DNA of 64,000 nucleotides, taken from Crotophaga sulcirostris. Lineage: Eukaryota; Chordata; Aves; Cuculiformes; Crotophagidae. Below the pieces are notes generated by a model, which worked only from the letters and a program-made list of their open reading frames with translations, was not told the origin of the DNA and did no database searches. Location of the stretch: positions 2,108,267 to 2,172,266 of the forward strand of contig VYZB01000015.1 in NCBI GenBank assembly GCA_013397455.1, in the 5' to 3' direction. A program made the position numbers and the translations under genes. Of the stretch, positions 23,526 to 35,465 are shown piece after piece (position 1 is the stretch's first letter; the number at the start of each line of letters is the position of its first letter).

Positions 23526-26500
23526 ACCTCAGGTTCCACTGGATACAGTTTGAAATATTACCCTTTCAGTTTTACACTCACGATGTTTTTTTTTACTGTG
23601 AAAGAGCGATTAAATAACCATTTTGCTTTACTTAGTGTTAGTAAGACAAGACCAGAAAAGTGACAAATTTTGGCACCACACTTCCAACCCAAATGTGAAT
23701 AAACAAGAGAGCCCAGAGAAGTGCGATGATAGACATCAAAGTCTAGAAAAGCAGAAAAGAATGAGAGAGTTGGGGTTATTTACTATAGCGATAAAAATCT
23801 GACTGCCTTCAAATGCATGAATACTTAAGAACCCCTTAAAATACATAAAAGGCTGTTCCAAAGAACATTAGAGAAACTTGTTCTCCATATTCCTCTTGCA
23901 CAGAAGAGGTAATGGTCTGAAATCACAACACAGCACACTTGCATTAAACATCAGAGAAAAAGTAGGGACAGCTGGAAGCTGAAGAGGATCAACTAAGGTG
24001 GTCATTGTACTTCCTAGAGGTGTCTTCAGGACTCAGTGAACATCTGTCAAGAATGATGTTGAAGTCCTTGAACCTGCTATGAGGAAAGGACTGACAGGGC
24101 ACACAATATTTCAAAGTCTTTCTCAATTCTAATCTTATAATTGCTTCAGATTATCTACACAGAAAAATCTAGCCAACTTGGACTTGCCAGACATAGTAAA
24201 GACAAGGTGGAATGGACTTTAGGAAGCTTTACTTACCAAAGCTTGTAACTTTATAGCACATGCTGTGTAACCTATCTAGTCTCTTTTCCAACTACTAGCA
24301 CTTGTTGCTGCTGTGTCTTCTGTTTTTTATCATGGTTACTGATTGAAGGCTGTACAGGTTACAATTGCTCCTCACTTTCTGAGAAGGCCAATCCAAACTC
24401 TACTGTTCTTACAAAAAGTATTCTTTTCTTACTCTTACACTTACACATCTTCAGAGATACAACTTGTGACTTCTGAACACGAGTATACCTGCTATTACTT
24501 GCACCCTTAAAAAAATATCCTGTACAGCTGTCTGTGATAATTCTCAAGAAATCACCTCCCACAGACAAGAACTGTCAGAAAGTCAGTATTTCTGGCCCAT
24601 TCACCTTACCCACCTCCTCACAGTTCCTAAAGGAAAAAAATCCCACAGCCAACAACAGAATTACATAAAAAAATTATGTTTTGATCCCAAGAGTCGCAGC
24701 TACGCTTGCTTTAAAAAATTTCCCCTTTTCTTGTTACCATTAAGAGTAGCCTTCAACCTCACTTTGCCCTCTTCCATAGCTTCTGAGTTCCCCACTTAAG
24801 TAGGGGTGATGGCACCCAATCTTTGACTAGTTTAAAGGCTGCTTTATATATAGTAGGCATACATTTAATATATTTTTTCAGCCTAAATTAGGTTAAAACG
24901 TTCTCCTGGTAGAATTCCCTCATCTCTCTGCTCTAGTGTTAGCTTTCTAGCTTTTCTTTTGAAGCTGCAGGGTGGCAGAGCAGGGAATATATGTTTCTTG
25001 ATGCCAGGGGAGAGCTAAACAAGAAGAACTAATTTTTTACTTCTCCTTAGATTAACCCAAACAAAATTTCCCTTGAACTCCTTGAGCAAAAGTACATTAG
25101 GTACAAGATTAAGATGAAATTCAGACTGAAAAATATGGTCCCATTCTTTTCCTCGGGCTAATCTATATGTTTTTCAGTTAATAAAATACAGAAGCAATAC
25201 CGGAAGCCAAGACTAAACTTCTCCCATCTGGCTGTTCTGTTAAAAGGTCTCTCCCTTGCTCTTCAGGAATCACAAATAGTTTATGCACAGGAGCACAAAT
25301 ACAGCACTCAAGGGGCATGAGGAAGGGGAAAAATAAGAGGAGAGTAGGAAAAGTGTTCCCTGGTCAAACCAGACTAAATCTGGTCATAAAGCAATTCTCC
25401 AGTAGGTACAGGCTAAGGCTGGTGGGTTGGTACCTTCAGTTTCCTAGGAGAGAGCTGTAACCAGAAGACAGGAAATATATGTGGTAGGAAATACACTATC
25501 ATCTCCATAATTTTTTTAATTAAAAATTAAGCTAAATCAGCTTCTTCTAGTTGTAGCACCTGTGTGAGGAGAAATATCCTGGACAGCAAACCTAATTAAT
25601 GAGAAGGGCTAACATTATTGCCTAAGCCTAAAGGAGGGGCAGAATTTACAATGTCTTTTTTTTGTTATTTCTCTTTTTTCCCTAAGGAAAGCCTTGAACA
25701 AAGACATTCATTTCCCTGAAACTATCACTTCCAAATTCAAGAGAATCACAAGGACCATTTGTCTTTTCCATGACAGAGTTTTTTTATATACCCTATAAAT
25801 ATTACAGTATTTCCATGAATGAAAGTATTGAATAAAACAAAAGCAATGAAACTGCCTTGTCCACTTGTCAAACAAAGAAAATATTGGGAATGAAAGGGCA
25901 CTACAGTGGAAGAAAGAGAGTTCTGGTGTTTAAATAGCAGGAAAATTGGCACTCTTGCTTTTAGGTTTGAATAAAGTTTCTGAAAGCACTAAATGAAGGG
26001 TTACCTTATGTAATATATGGAGAAGTTTCTAGGAAGTTCACATTTGTGGGGCTGGAGCCAGGCAGAAGAAGGATACTGGGATAGGAGCAGGTAAGGCTCA
26101 GGTCTAACTTGCTCATGTAGCTACCTATCTTTTAATTACTAAACAGTTTAGGAAGATGGGGATTATTTATTTCACTGGATTAAATGAGACTAAATATGGT
26201 CAAAATCTGGCCCTTCACAGTGCAAGACTGTTTTTTAAAACTGTTTTGGAAAACATCACAAGAAGTAAGTTTTTCCTCTTTCTAAAATTTCCAAAATTTC
26301 CTGCAGCAACGGCAGGAGCTCTCAAACACAAGATGACAGCAGCTGCTGGGGTTTAAACCACTGAATCACACACAGACCAGCTTTGCTCTGAGCAGAGCAA
26401 GACATGGCAGGGCTACAATTAGCCAATGGCCTTTTCACATACTGGGCTTGAACTGGTGGAGACAACAGCAGGAGTTTTCATGAAAATTATCCAGTACAAA

Positions 26501-29500
26501 CATAGCTTTCTGTTGCCATAGTATATGCAGAGCTTCTATCTTCTTAGCTGTAGACAAAGACTGGGAAAACAAATCATTCCCTATTATAATATTTATATTC
26601 TGAGGCAAACAGAAAAAATAACCTAATGTGTTTATACACATACAGCTACCTTATCTTGGAGTTTGTCAGTGGTTTTTTTTTTTCAATGTATCAGTTTTGG
26701 TTTTTTCCACTGTCTTTCACTGCCTACAACAAAAGTGTATTAAATACACAGGAGCAAGGTCTCTTATATATTAATCTGTGGGTTTAATTTTGCAAGAAAC
26801 TGATGAGTTCTTGAAATTTAGCCAAATGTTTGGGGTTCTTTAAAAATATGCAACAGACTTAGAAAGAAAATAAATGTTTCCCATTTGTACTGCTGTATGT
26901 AGTTATTGAGTAATATTGACTGATGGAGTAATTTCCTCATAGGGAAGCAGGACACTCATTATGCAGAAATTTACTGAGACCTTTGAGGTACTACTGCCTG
27001 CAACAGAAAAGTTTTAACAGATCTGGGAGTGTGTCCAGGCAACCAAGGGTTAACGCATGTTCTGAAATCACTAGTTTAGCTGATGATTTTGCTATATTGT
27101 TATGATTTTCTAAGCCTCATCGCACACAACTTAGATCTACCCATAAGAAAGAAGCTAACCACAGGAAGAAACAGAGAAGTTTGCCATCCTTTCCTGACCC
27201 CAATATTTAAGTTTGGTGCAGCAAATATGATAATTTTACCATTACTTCAGACATGATGACTAGTGTCTCCAAACCCTTCATTTAAGTTGTCCTCCCACTC
27301 TCACTTCTCCTTGCTCTGCCTGTATGATGCAGAAACAAAAGAACAGAATATGTGAGAGATGATATGCACAGTATCCTGCTGGAACAAAAACATTACTCAT
27401 CCTCTCTGGAGAGCCTGGGGACTCAGAGGAAGAAGACAGTAGCTTTCATCTCTGTTCAGGACTCATTTGAATTTCTACCTATGGTCTGAGAGAGAAGTGA
27501 TGAGGCAGGTTTTACAAAGACCACCACCAATATATATTAGAAGCAAACCGAACTTGTATTCCTGTAGCGTGCAGGTCTCTGCCCTATCACATGGTATTTT
27601 ATAAAGACAACATTATTTATGTCAGCACAATGTACACAGAGCCCTTTGTTTCATGGCTGGGTGAAGTGGTGCTTCTTGCCTCCAAGCAATCCCACTGCTG
27701 AAGAACAAAAGACGTGAGCGTAAAGCTGCGTGATTACACTAAAGACGTGTCCTGATGATGTTGCAGCCATTTATAAGTGTGGGTCAAATTTATCAACTAA
27801 CATTAGCTCAAAAACTTTTTCAGACAGACGCAAAGGTTGTCTTGATTGCTAAATAGTTTGGCCACTTGTTCAGTGTTTACAGACTGTATCTGAGTCTGAG
27901 GACTTGGAAACCACATTTCACATCTCTGAGGAGAGTGGTTTAAATGAAGATAATTCAGGGTCTGAGTGTTCTCAGTGTCTTCTAGACCCATCCTGTACTA
28001 CATAGTGTCATTTTCACCAACACAGTGATGGGCCTTTTCTGGCCTGGTGGGGAGTGCAGGTAACACCTTAATCTTCAATACATGGACTTTTACTTAGTTA
28101 CACCCAGCTGAAAAATACAAAGAGAATAAATGAACTGGAAACTTTCAACCTGACTTCAAACAAAGATATATGAAGGGTTGAATGTCATTCAGAGAGTGAG
28201 AGCCACCAAGTCCCTGAGTAGTGGCTGAGGAAGATGCAGTCCCTGTCCCTCAGCCTACTGACCCCACCCAGGACAACCTGTCTGTGAGGGATGCAAGGGG
28301 GGACAGCAGCCACTGATGCTTTCTTCCAGCACTCTCCAGACAACACAATAAATACAAATCCTTTTTTTTCTTTCTAGTCTCTCCCTCTGGACAGAAATCC
28401 CAAAGAGGTTCAAACACGAGGCTTGAGCCAAATTTCTCCTATTCCCTTCCCCCTGTCTTTGTCTAGTTTGTCTGACAAACTGTGAAAAGCACAAATATCT
28501 ACTCAGCTTTCATTTTACACCCTACCATCCAATTCTACTTGAGCAATGTTCACGCAGCAGCATCCAATACCATCAGCACCAAGCCTTGTCATTTAGCCAC
28601 CAAGGCTGAGATGTTTTCTGTTTGCCTAGGTAAGACTTAGTCATAAAGTAATCCTAAAGCGGCAACAGAAACTCTTCTCTTATTTGTCCCTTATTGAAGG
28701 CACCCTCAAATGCTTTATAAACATCCTGTTTTGTATGTATGATATTTGTCTATCCATACATTTATGGTTTTACATGTCTAGAAGAAAGCAAATTCTGACA
28801 GCAGAAGGATGAAGAAGAAAACAATTTTACTCCAAGTGTCTACAGTTTTTCTGCTTGTTTTCCTTTACTAAGGCCTCAAACATTTGAAGAGAACTACCTA
28901 ACTAATCAAGACCTGACACTTCCAACAAAACCCATTTCAGATTTTCAGGAGCTCAGAGAGTAAATGAAAAGAATATTGTGGAAGTTAAGAGAAAAGAAAG
29001 GAGGTTTTGAGATGTTTATACGTTTAAGCATGTGAAAATTTGCAAAATTTTAGCAAAATTATAGAAAAAATACAATCAAAAACCTCTGAAAAGTTAACAT
29101 TATATGGAGTCAATAGACTATATTCTGCACTGACTTGCAACTCAAATGCAATTTTTTTAAAGCAGGATTTTACATAAATTCACAAAGATAAAACACAAAG
29201 ATAAATAACACGAAGGCTATTTCAACAGATTCAAACACATTTTAAAATGTTAGGTTCTATAAGTATATATAATATCACATATCTTTTTGCAGTGTCTTAA
29301 TTTTTACAGTTAATTTAATTTTTTCCTTAAAAATCGGCTGTTCTACCTTCTCTAGGACTGAAGGGTAACATAAGGACGCCAACAAGGCTAATAAACCATG
29401 GTGGGTCAGCTGAGCTGGAGAGGAAAAAATTTTTGCAGATTTCAAACCTTTCTCCTATCACAAACTGAAATAAAATGGTAAAATCCACCAAATATTTATG

Positions 29501-30811
29501 AGTGAACCCTACCTCAAAAATGTGCTTTGGATTCAGAGATTTTCTTTCACTGAAATTTTATTTTTTTAATGTTTGGCTAGCTTAGATTCTATAATGAAAT
29601 TTCTTTCTGATATAAAAAAAACTTCAAACTTGGAAAATCTCAAAGAACACTTGTCAGTTTTCCACTTTTCTCAAATCTGTTTTCAAAACATGGCATTTTG
29701 TAAAGTACCTCTGCCACTAACTTTCTCCTGGGATGAGGCTTGGGGAAATAATAAAGGGCTTTTTAACTCATGGAATTTATCTTATTATACACCTGGGTGA
29801 TAGCCATACTTTTTGATCCCTCATAGCTTATCTTTTAACATAATTTCGTTTAGTATTTTATCACTTCTCACCATACATTTGCACAAGTCCGCTTATAAGA
29901 AACCTCAACAACTTCATCATACCAGAAGCGTGACATGACACAACAAAAAGTTCTCTGAGACCACTTAATAAATTTGTCAAAACAGCATAATGAAAAATAA
30001 AATATAAGAAAAAGTTATTAAAAGAAATATACAGTGAATATTAACTTCACCCACTACACTGTGAGAGACCTTGGTCAACAAAGTACTTACTAATAACGCA
30101 AGGCTCTCAGCAAGAAAAACAATGTGACTCAAAAGGATTTGCCAGTCTGGAGGAAGCATTACTACTTTATGATAGTTCTTATAAACACGAGGAGCTGGTG
30201 AATATATTTTCTTGAGAGAAGCATATTCATGGACCTTGTCATGTCCATGACCCAGACTGTTTCTGTACAGTATAAACCAGTAAATCTTGAGAAGGGTAAA
30301 GCCTAAGGATGTAATGGGTAACTTAGACAGGTATATATATATCTAACTTGTAAACCTTGGTCTGAGATCTCAGGACTTACATACCCTCCAAAACAAAGTT
30401 TATGTGATATGACCATTACAGTTGAAGCATGCACCCTTGGACTGTAGCAGTAGTTGACACTTAGAATTATTGGTTTCAAGGATGTTTTCTATATTATTTC
30501 ATTCCAGTTGTGAATGAAAACCAGTTACGACACAGAAGAATAGGTAAGGTTCAGTTACAAAAATGAGACAGTGTACCAGCCACATGGATTGAATAACTCA
30601 GAACTGCCCATGGCTGGAAACCACTGTTCCCACCACACGAGATAGGACTGGGATATTCCTCCTCCCTTCACACTGATGTCTGGGGTGGAGGCTTTCAGTT
30701 TGCCCATCAGAGGCGCTCGAGTGGCTCATACTACCTACCTAGGCATGGGCAGCAGGAGTGCTGAGTGAACGTAACCCCTTGCACCAGCTCTGTTTCTAAA
30801 TGTTTCAGTCA
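23526..30811. other. AT-rich unique sequence, no gene recognised
   Basis: About 7 kb with no recognised gene or repeat. T-rich runs occur near 25660 and 26673-26684. Open frames stay below 80 codons. None resembles a known family on either strand. Confidence 0.55.
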
Positions 30812-30856
30812 AGAGCTAGACCTTAATGTCTGTAAAGCACTTTGGAGATGGTTACC
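30812..30856 (+). repeat. Possible ancient interspersed-repeat tag
   Basis: The string ttaatgtctgtaaagcactt followed by tggagatgg resembles the 'tgtaaagcgctttgagat' block seen near the 3' end of very old amniote SINE and LINE families (MIR or L2/L3-like). Only about 45 bases match and flanking support is poor, so this is tentative. Confidence 0.3.
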
Positions 30857-33800
30857 AAGCATAACCCTGGCAATTCTTTGAATGCTCCACTGGGATGTTT
30901 TAATGTAAACTAGTCAGATAATATTAATGGGCAGAGGTCAATTGATTTTCAAAAGGGAAGCAAACCTTCAACCTAAATTTGCTCAAGCTAAGGGTGGACA
31001 TTCTCACAAACATTCTCACCCAGATCCCTCACTGTGTCAGTGATCTCCTTTAGTACCTCTCCAAAATGACAAGTCTCAAGATCAAAGCTCAGTTTTCAAA
31101 GCACCTGACTTTTAACCCTCCACCCCTGATGGAAGGGCCACAGCATTCCAGCCCTCCAAAGCCTAAGACAAGTAGACGTCTCAGAGGGGATACACAAAAC
31201 ACTGTGCTGTAGAGGGAGCCAACTACTACAGAGAAATTCCCCTGAAAAAGAGGAGCTTAGGTATCTCTTTGAGAGTTCATAACCCAAATCCTGTTTCAAA
31301 GGTATGCACTTCAGACCTATATGTGACAATGTGATTGATATAACTAATTGGTCTTTCTAAAGCTTACTCAAAAACTGGTCTAAACTTGAGGTGGAATCTC
31401 CTTAGGAGGCACTATGGTCAGGAAGATGGTTTCTCCTGGATGAGGCTCATCCCTTACACAATCAGTGAACTGACCCCTCCAGAGGTCCCAGAGGTAGGAA
31501 ACATGACTGTATTTGTGCTGTGTGCAGCAGAAAATATACTTGTTCAGAATCAGGGAAGCCCTGATTTCATTTTGTTCCTGGAGAAAGTCTGATCCCTGCC
31601 TCTTTGCAAGAGAATTCACTACTGTACAGGTAATTACAGAACTGGAAAACATACACTCTCCACTTTATGCTTAGAGGTCTTTTTTCCTTGGGTGCATTAC
31701 TTAAAAACTTTACACTCTTCATAAAAGCATTCACCTCTGTAACCTGATAACCACCAACATAATCCTCATAACCTAGGTAGTTATGAGGGGAGAGTTCTTA
31801 GTTCTTCATCTGTCTTGCTTGCAACTTAACATTACAAGCCCTAGAGTTTTCTGACCATGTATTTCATTCAAAGAAACTAGATTTTATATCTTTGCCCATC
31901 TACCATCCTGCAGAAATGTCTTTGACCAGACCCGAGCGTCAAAGCTAGGTCTCCTTCTTGCTCAGGGTATTTAAGAGGCAAACATCCCTCCCGCTACTGA
32001 AAGACTGCAATGGTTTTGCATTTTGTGTGGAGCTTGATACACTAGAAAATTCTGAGGCAGTTTTGAGTTGTTAGCAGAGAGAGGGGAAAAAAAAAGCAGA
32101 ATGATGCCTAAGTTTGTTCAGAAGCTAGAAACCAAGTAGCTCAGCATTGCTGAGCTATAGCATTGTAAAGCATGCACTGAAGAAGGGTCTGGAGAACAGC
32201 AATGTCAAGAAGCTAAGCAACCTCAGAGCACAAACACCTGTTTTATTGCATAGCACAGATGTAGGTCTGAAGGGTAGTAACTAAACCACCTTTTCAAACC
32301 ATGTCTATTTTCCTCCTGTTCTTCACTGCAGTCTGCTCTTCCAAATGACAACTTACTCTTCCTGTGACTTTTTTTCCACTTGAATTTGGGGTTTTGCATG
32401 TAATTCAGAAATGGGAGAAGGGCTGCAACCTCCTGTTAGCACTGCTTGATGGAGCTCAAAATAATGTGCTGTGGGATATAGTACAGAATCTCCCACAGCA
32501 GAGATACTTCTTGCCCTGCATACAAGCAGTTTAATTTTTCAAAGATGTTATACTTACAATGCTTCAGAAACATTTTTGATACTGAAAACAATTTAAATTG
32601 TGCTGAGAAAGAAGAGAGTGTTTTCTCAAAGACAGCCAAGAATGATCAAGTCACAGAGAGGATATTTTCGACATATAAGGATATGTTTTAGACATCCTTT
32701 CATACTTGTAAGTATTATCATAAGTAGCTGAAAGATTTGCTTAGATGTTCATGCTTCTGAGCTTTTAATAACAGCATCATAAAAAAAGATTTCTCAGTTG
32801 CTGACTTCTGGATTCATCATTTAGAAAATAAGATAGCAGGAGACCTTGTGAATCATTGAATGTAATACCCTTTAACAGTGCCAGCATACAGTCTCAATCT
32901 CAACAGTTTAATGAGCCTGTCATATTTTAGCTTTTTAATCCACTAGTAATTAAGATTCAGTGTGATTCCTCTTATTGATCCTGAGCTATATAAAGTCATT
33001 ATATCATTCCAATGTCTATTTGTCCAAGAGGTTTATGAAGAAAAAGTTACAAATTTCCTAAAAGGTTGCTAATAACCAATATACTGTTTAATTGCAAAGA
33101 GAAAAAAATCCTAATTAGCTAAATAAGCTCCTTGCATCTTCCCCATCACATTTACAGAAGACAAGTATGAGCTTCATTTCTGGCTAACTTAATCTGTTTT
33201 ATCATATATACTCTGAAACTTCTGTTATCATATTTAGTTTGGGGAAGTAAAGAAGAAAATGGAAGTGAGTTCGGGACAGGGTAATTATAACTGAGGCCAT
33301 CAATTTGAGAAAACTTTGGTCGTTTAGACTGTATCTAACTATAAGACTCAAATTTTAATTCTGCAATAAAGGAATAAGAAAATTCTATGTTATTTCCCAA
33401 GAAATATAAAAGAAAACAATACCTAAATTTACAATATGACTGCAAAGAACATTGTAGGAAAATTATTCTTAACAAGGTAATGTGATCTTAAACAATATGT
33501 AGTATTTCTATTCACTGTGCTCAAACTAGTCTTATGTCCCTTGTTTAAGAGAATTTTTCATTCATTTGTTCAGTGATGACTCAGTCTGAGCAACAACTTC
33601 ATTATCTTGAGCACAGTGTCAACAGGAGAATAGAGGTGAATACAATTATACTAAAGAAACAAGGATGTGTTCTACACAAGCTAGGAAAAGACCTTCTGCT
33701 ACAACCAAGCCACCGGGTCCCCTCTGCCATAGCTTTCTGTTAAAATGGAATAGGAACTGGGGCAATCCCACAGCTTTTTTAATGGCAGAATAATCTGGAC

Positions 33801-34561
33801 TTGAAAATCCCAATCTGGCAACTACCAAACTGTACATGGGACCACATTATCTGACAATCTCAATTGGCAATGAGCAGTTGGACGTCATAAACTGTTTGTC
33901 TAGTGTTTGCAGTAGTTCTAAGGAGGGTTCAACAACTATTAGTTTCTATAGTCTCTCTATGGCATGTGGAACCCTTAGGTGTGGGTTGAGTTTGCCCTGA
34001 GACACTGATTTATACACTGAAGTTGTACTGCAACAGTTACAAGTGTTTACATTTCCAATAGCCAAGAAAAAGTAAGTTTAGAAAAGCAATCATTTATATG
34101 TATTACTAGCAAACCATGCAAGGATATCAAATAACAGAGACCAACAAGCAAACTGAGTATGCTTTGCAAATAAAAACATTACAAAGGAAGTAGAAGCAAA
34201 AAATATCTAGAAAAAACAGGAGGGAAAGAAAAACTGTACCCAGAATAATTTTCCCATTAAAATGAGCTTTGCACAGACTGTCCACATGAGTGGGACCAAC
34301 TAATCTAGTCTAGTTAAAATAGCCCTGAAATAAAGACGCCTTGTAATTTTCTTCAGGAATTTAGAACCAACACATGGAACCAGTAATTTCCTTGCATTTG
34401 TGTTGTTTTCTGGGACTTGAGATTTATCCATGTATTCTCCATCCTTGGAATCAGATTAGAAAAAAAAAAAAAGAAGATGACCTTCCTTAGAACTGTGCTG
34501 GAGCAGGTGGCATGATCCAGAGGACATACCTACTTCCACATAAGTAACCAAAAGGTGCTTG
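30857..34561. other. AT-rich unique sequence, no gene recognised
   Basis: No recognised gene or repeat except an A run at about 34459-34471. A 90-codon minus frame at 31380-31652 overlaps antisense to a 68-codon plus frame, and neither is recognised. Confidence 0.55.
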
Positions 34562-34673
34562 CTCTTCCCTCTCTTTCTCTCTTCCTCCTTCCCTCCCTTT
34601 CTTCCTTTCTTTCCCCCTCCCTTCCCTTCTTTCCCCCTCCCTTTCCTCCTTCCCCCCTCCCTTCCCTCCTTCC
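34562..34673. repeat. 112-nt uninterrupted polypyrimidine tract
   Basis: Every base from 34562 to 34673 is C or T on the plus strand, organised as irregular CCTT and CCCTT units. A direct repeat of ctttccccctccct lies inside. The complementary strand is therefore a pure purine tract encoding a Gly/Lys/Glu/Arg-rich chance frame, which should not be taken for a gene. Long homopurine-homopyrimidine tracts can form triplex (H-DNA) structures. Confidence 0.95.
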
Positions 34674-35051
34674 ATACCTCAAGAGTCCACTCGTGGTTAC
34701 ACCCTCTGAAAATAGACCAGGGCAGATCTAAATGCTCATGGTGAGATTTAGCCCAGTCAGTTGCCAGTATAGTACCTTGTCCATGGCTGCTGCACATGGA
34801 ACAAAAAATAATCTGCTCCCTTCAGCAGCACCACAAACAGCCAGGGAAATGATCAGCCTCATCAGTGTGCTGGTACTGCCCCGGCTAATCACAACTCTCA
34901 CCTCAGGTGCATCCACTTTCCTTTGCTGCTGGAGCCTATCTGACAGAGATGCAAGACATAAGTGCAGCAAAAAAGGCAGGACAGAAAAGGCAGAAGAGGC
35001 TCAGAGGGGCAGAATACCCTTGGGAGAGATTTAGGATATGAAGGAGCCTGT
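34674..35051. other. GC-richer unique segment, no gene recognised
   Basis: Base composition is visibly richer in G and C than the surroundings. Overlapping frames of 80 codons (minus) and 100 codons (plus) exist, but neither resembles a known protein. It lies directly upstream of the CR1 3' end. Confidence 0.5.
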
Positions 35052-35465
35052 TCACAGTATCACAGTATTACAAGGCTGGAAAGGACCTCTGAGAGCATCG
35101 AGTCCAACCTATAACCCAACACTAACACCAACTCATCATCTAAACCATGGCACTCAGTGCCTCATCCAATCTCCCCTTAAACACCTCCAGGGTCAACAAC
35201 TCCACCACCTCCCTGGGCAGCTCATTCCAATTGCTAATTTCCCTTTCAGTGAAGAACTTTTTCCTAATATCAAGCCTAAACTTTCCCTGATGAAGCTTGA
35301 GTCCATGCTCTCTAGTTCTGTCGCTGGTCACCTGAGAGAAGAGACCAACCCCTGCCTGACTACAACCTCCTTTTAGGTAGTTGTAGAGAGCAATAAGGTC
35401 ACCCCTGAGCCTCCTCTTTTTCAGGCTAAACAACCCCAGCTCCCTCAGTCGCTCCTCGTAGCCGT
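35052..35465 (-). mobile_element. CR1 LINE fragment, 3' end at left
   Basis: A 5'-truncated CR1 copy on the minus strand. The 3' end at 35052 starts with an octamer-like tail (ttcacagtatcacagtatta on the plus strand). The 3' UTR occupies up to about 35139, and the ORF2 C-terminus continues to the truncation point at about 35465. The break falls in the peptide just before [13 protein letters not shown]. Beyond it the sequence no longer resembles CR1. The C-terminal frame has no stop or frameshift, which suggests this is one of the younger copies in the window. Confidence 0.95.
35140..35460 (-). pseudogene. CR1 ORF2 C-terminal segment, open frame
   Basis: About 106 sense codons on the minus strand run from the truncation point to the normal stop at 35140. 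They carry the diagnostic series [71 protein letters not shown] and [12 protein letters not shown]. This is the carboxyl end of the CR1 polymerase protein, downstream of the reverse transcriptase catalytic core. It has no endonuclease or catalytic residues and no promoter, so it cannot retrotranspose. The frame also opens upstream into non-CR1 sequence (to 35526), which is fortuitous. Confidence 0.9.

Noticed and set aside
34456..34797. Minus-strand frame rich in Gly, Lys, Glu and Arg
   Set aside because: It is only the translation of the polypurine complement of the 112-nt pyrimidine tract.
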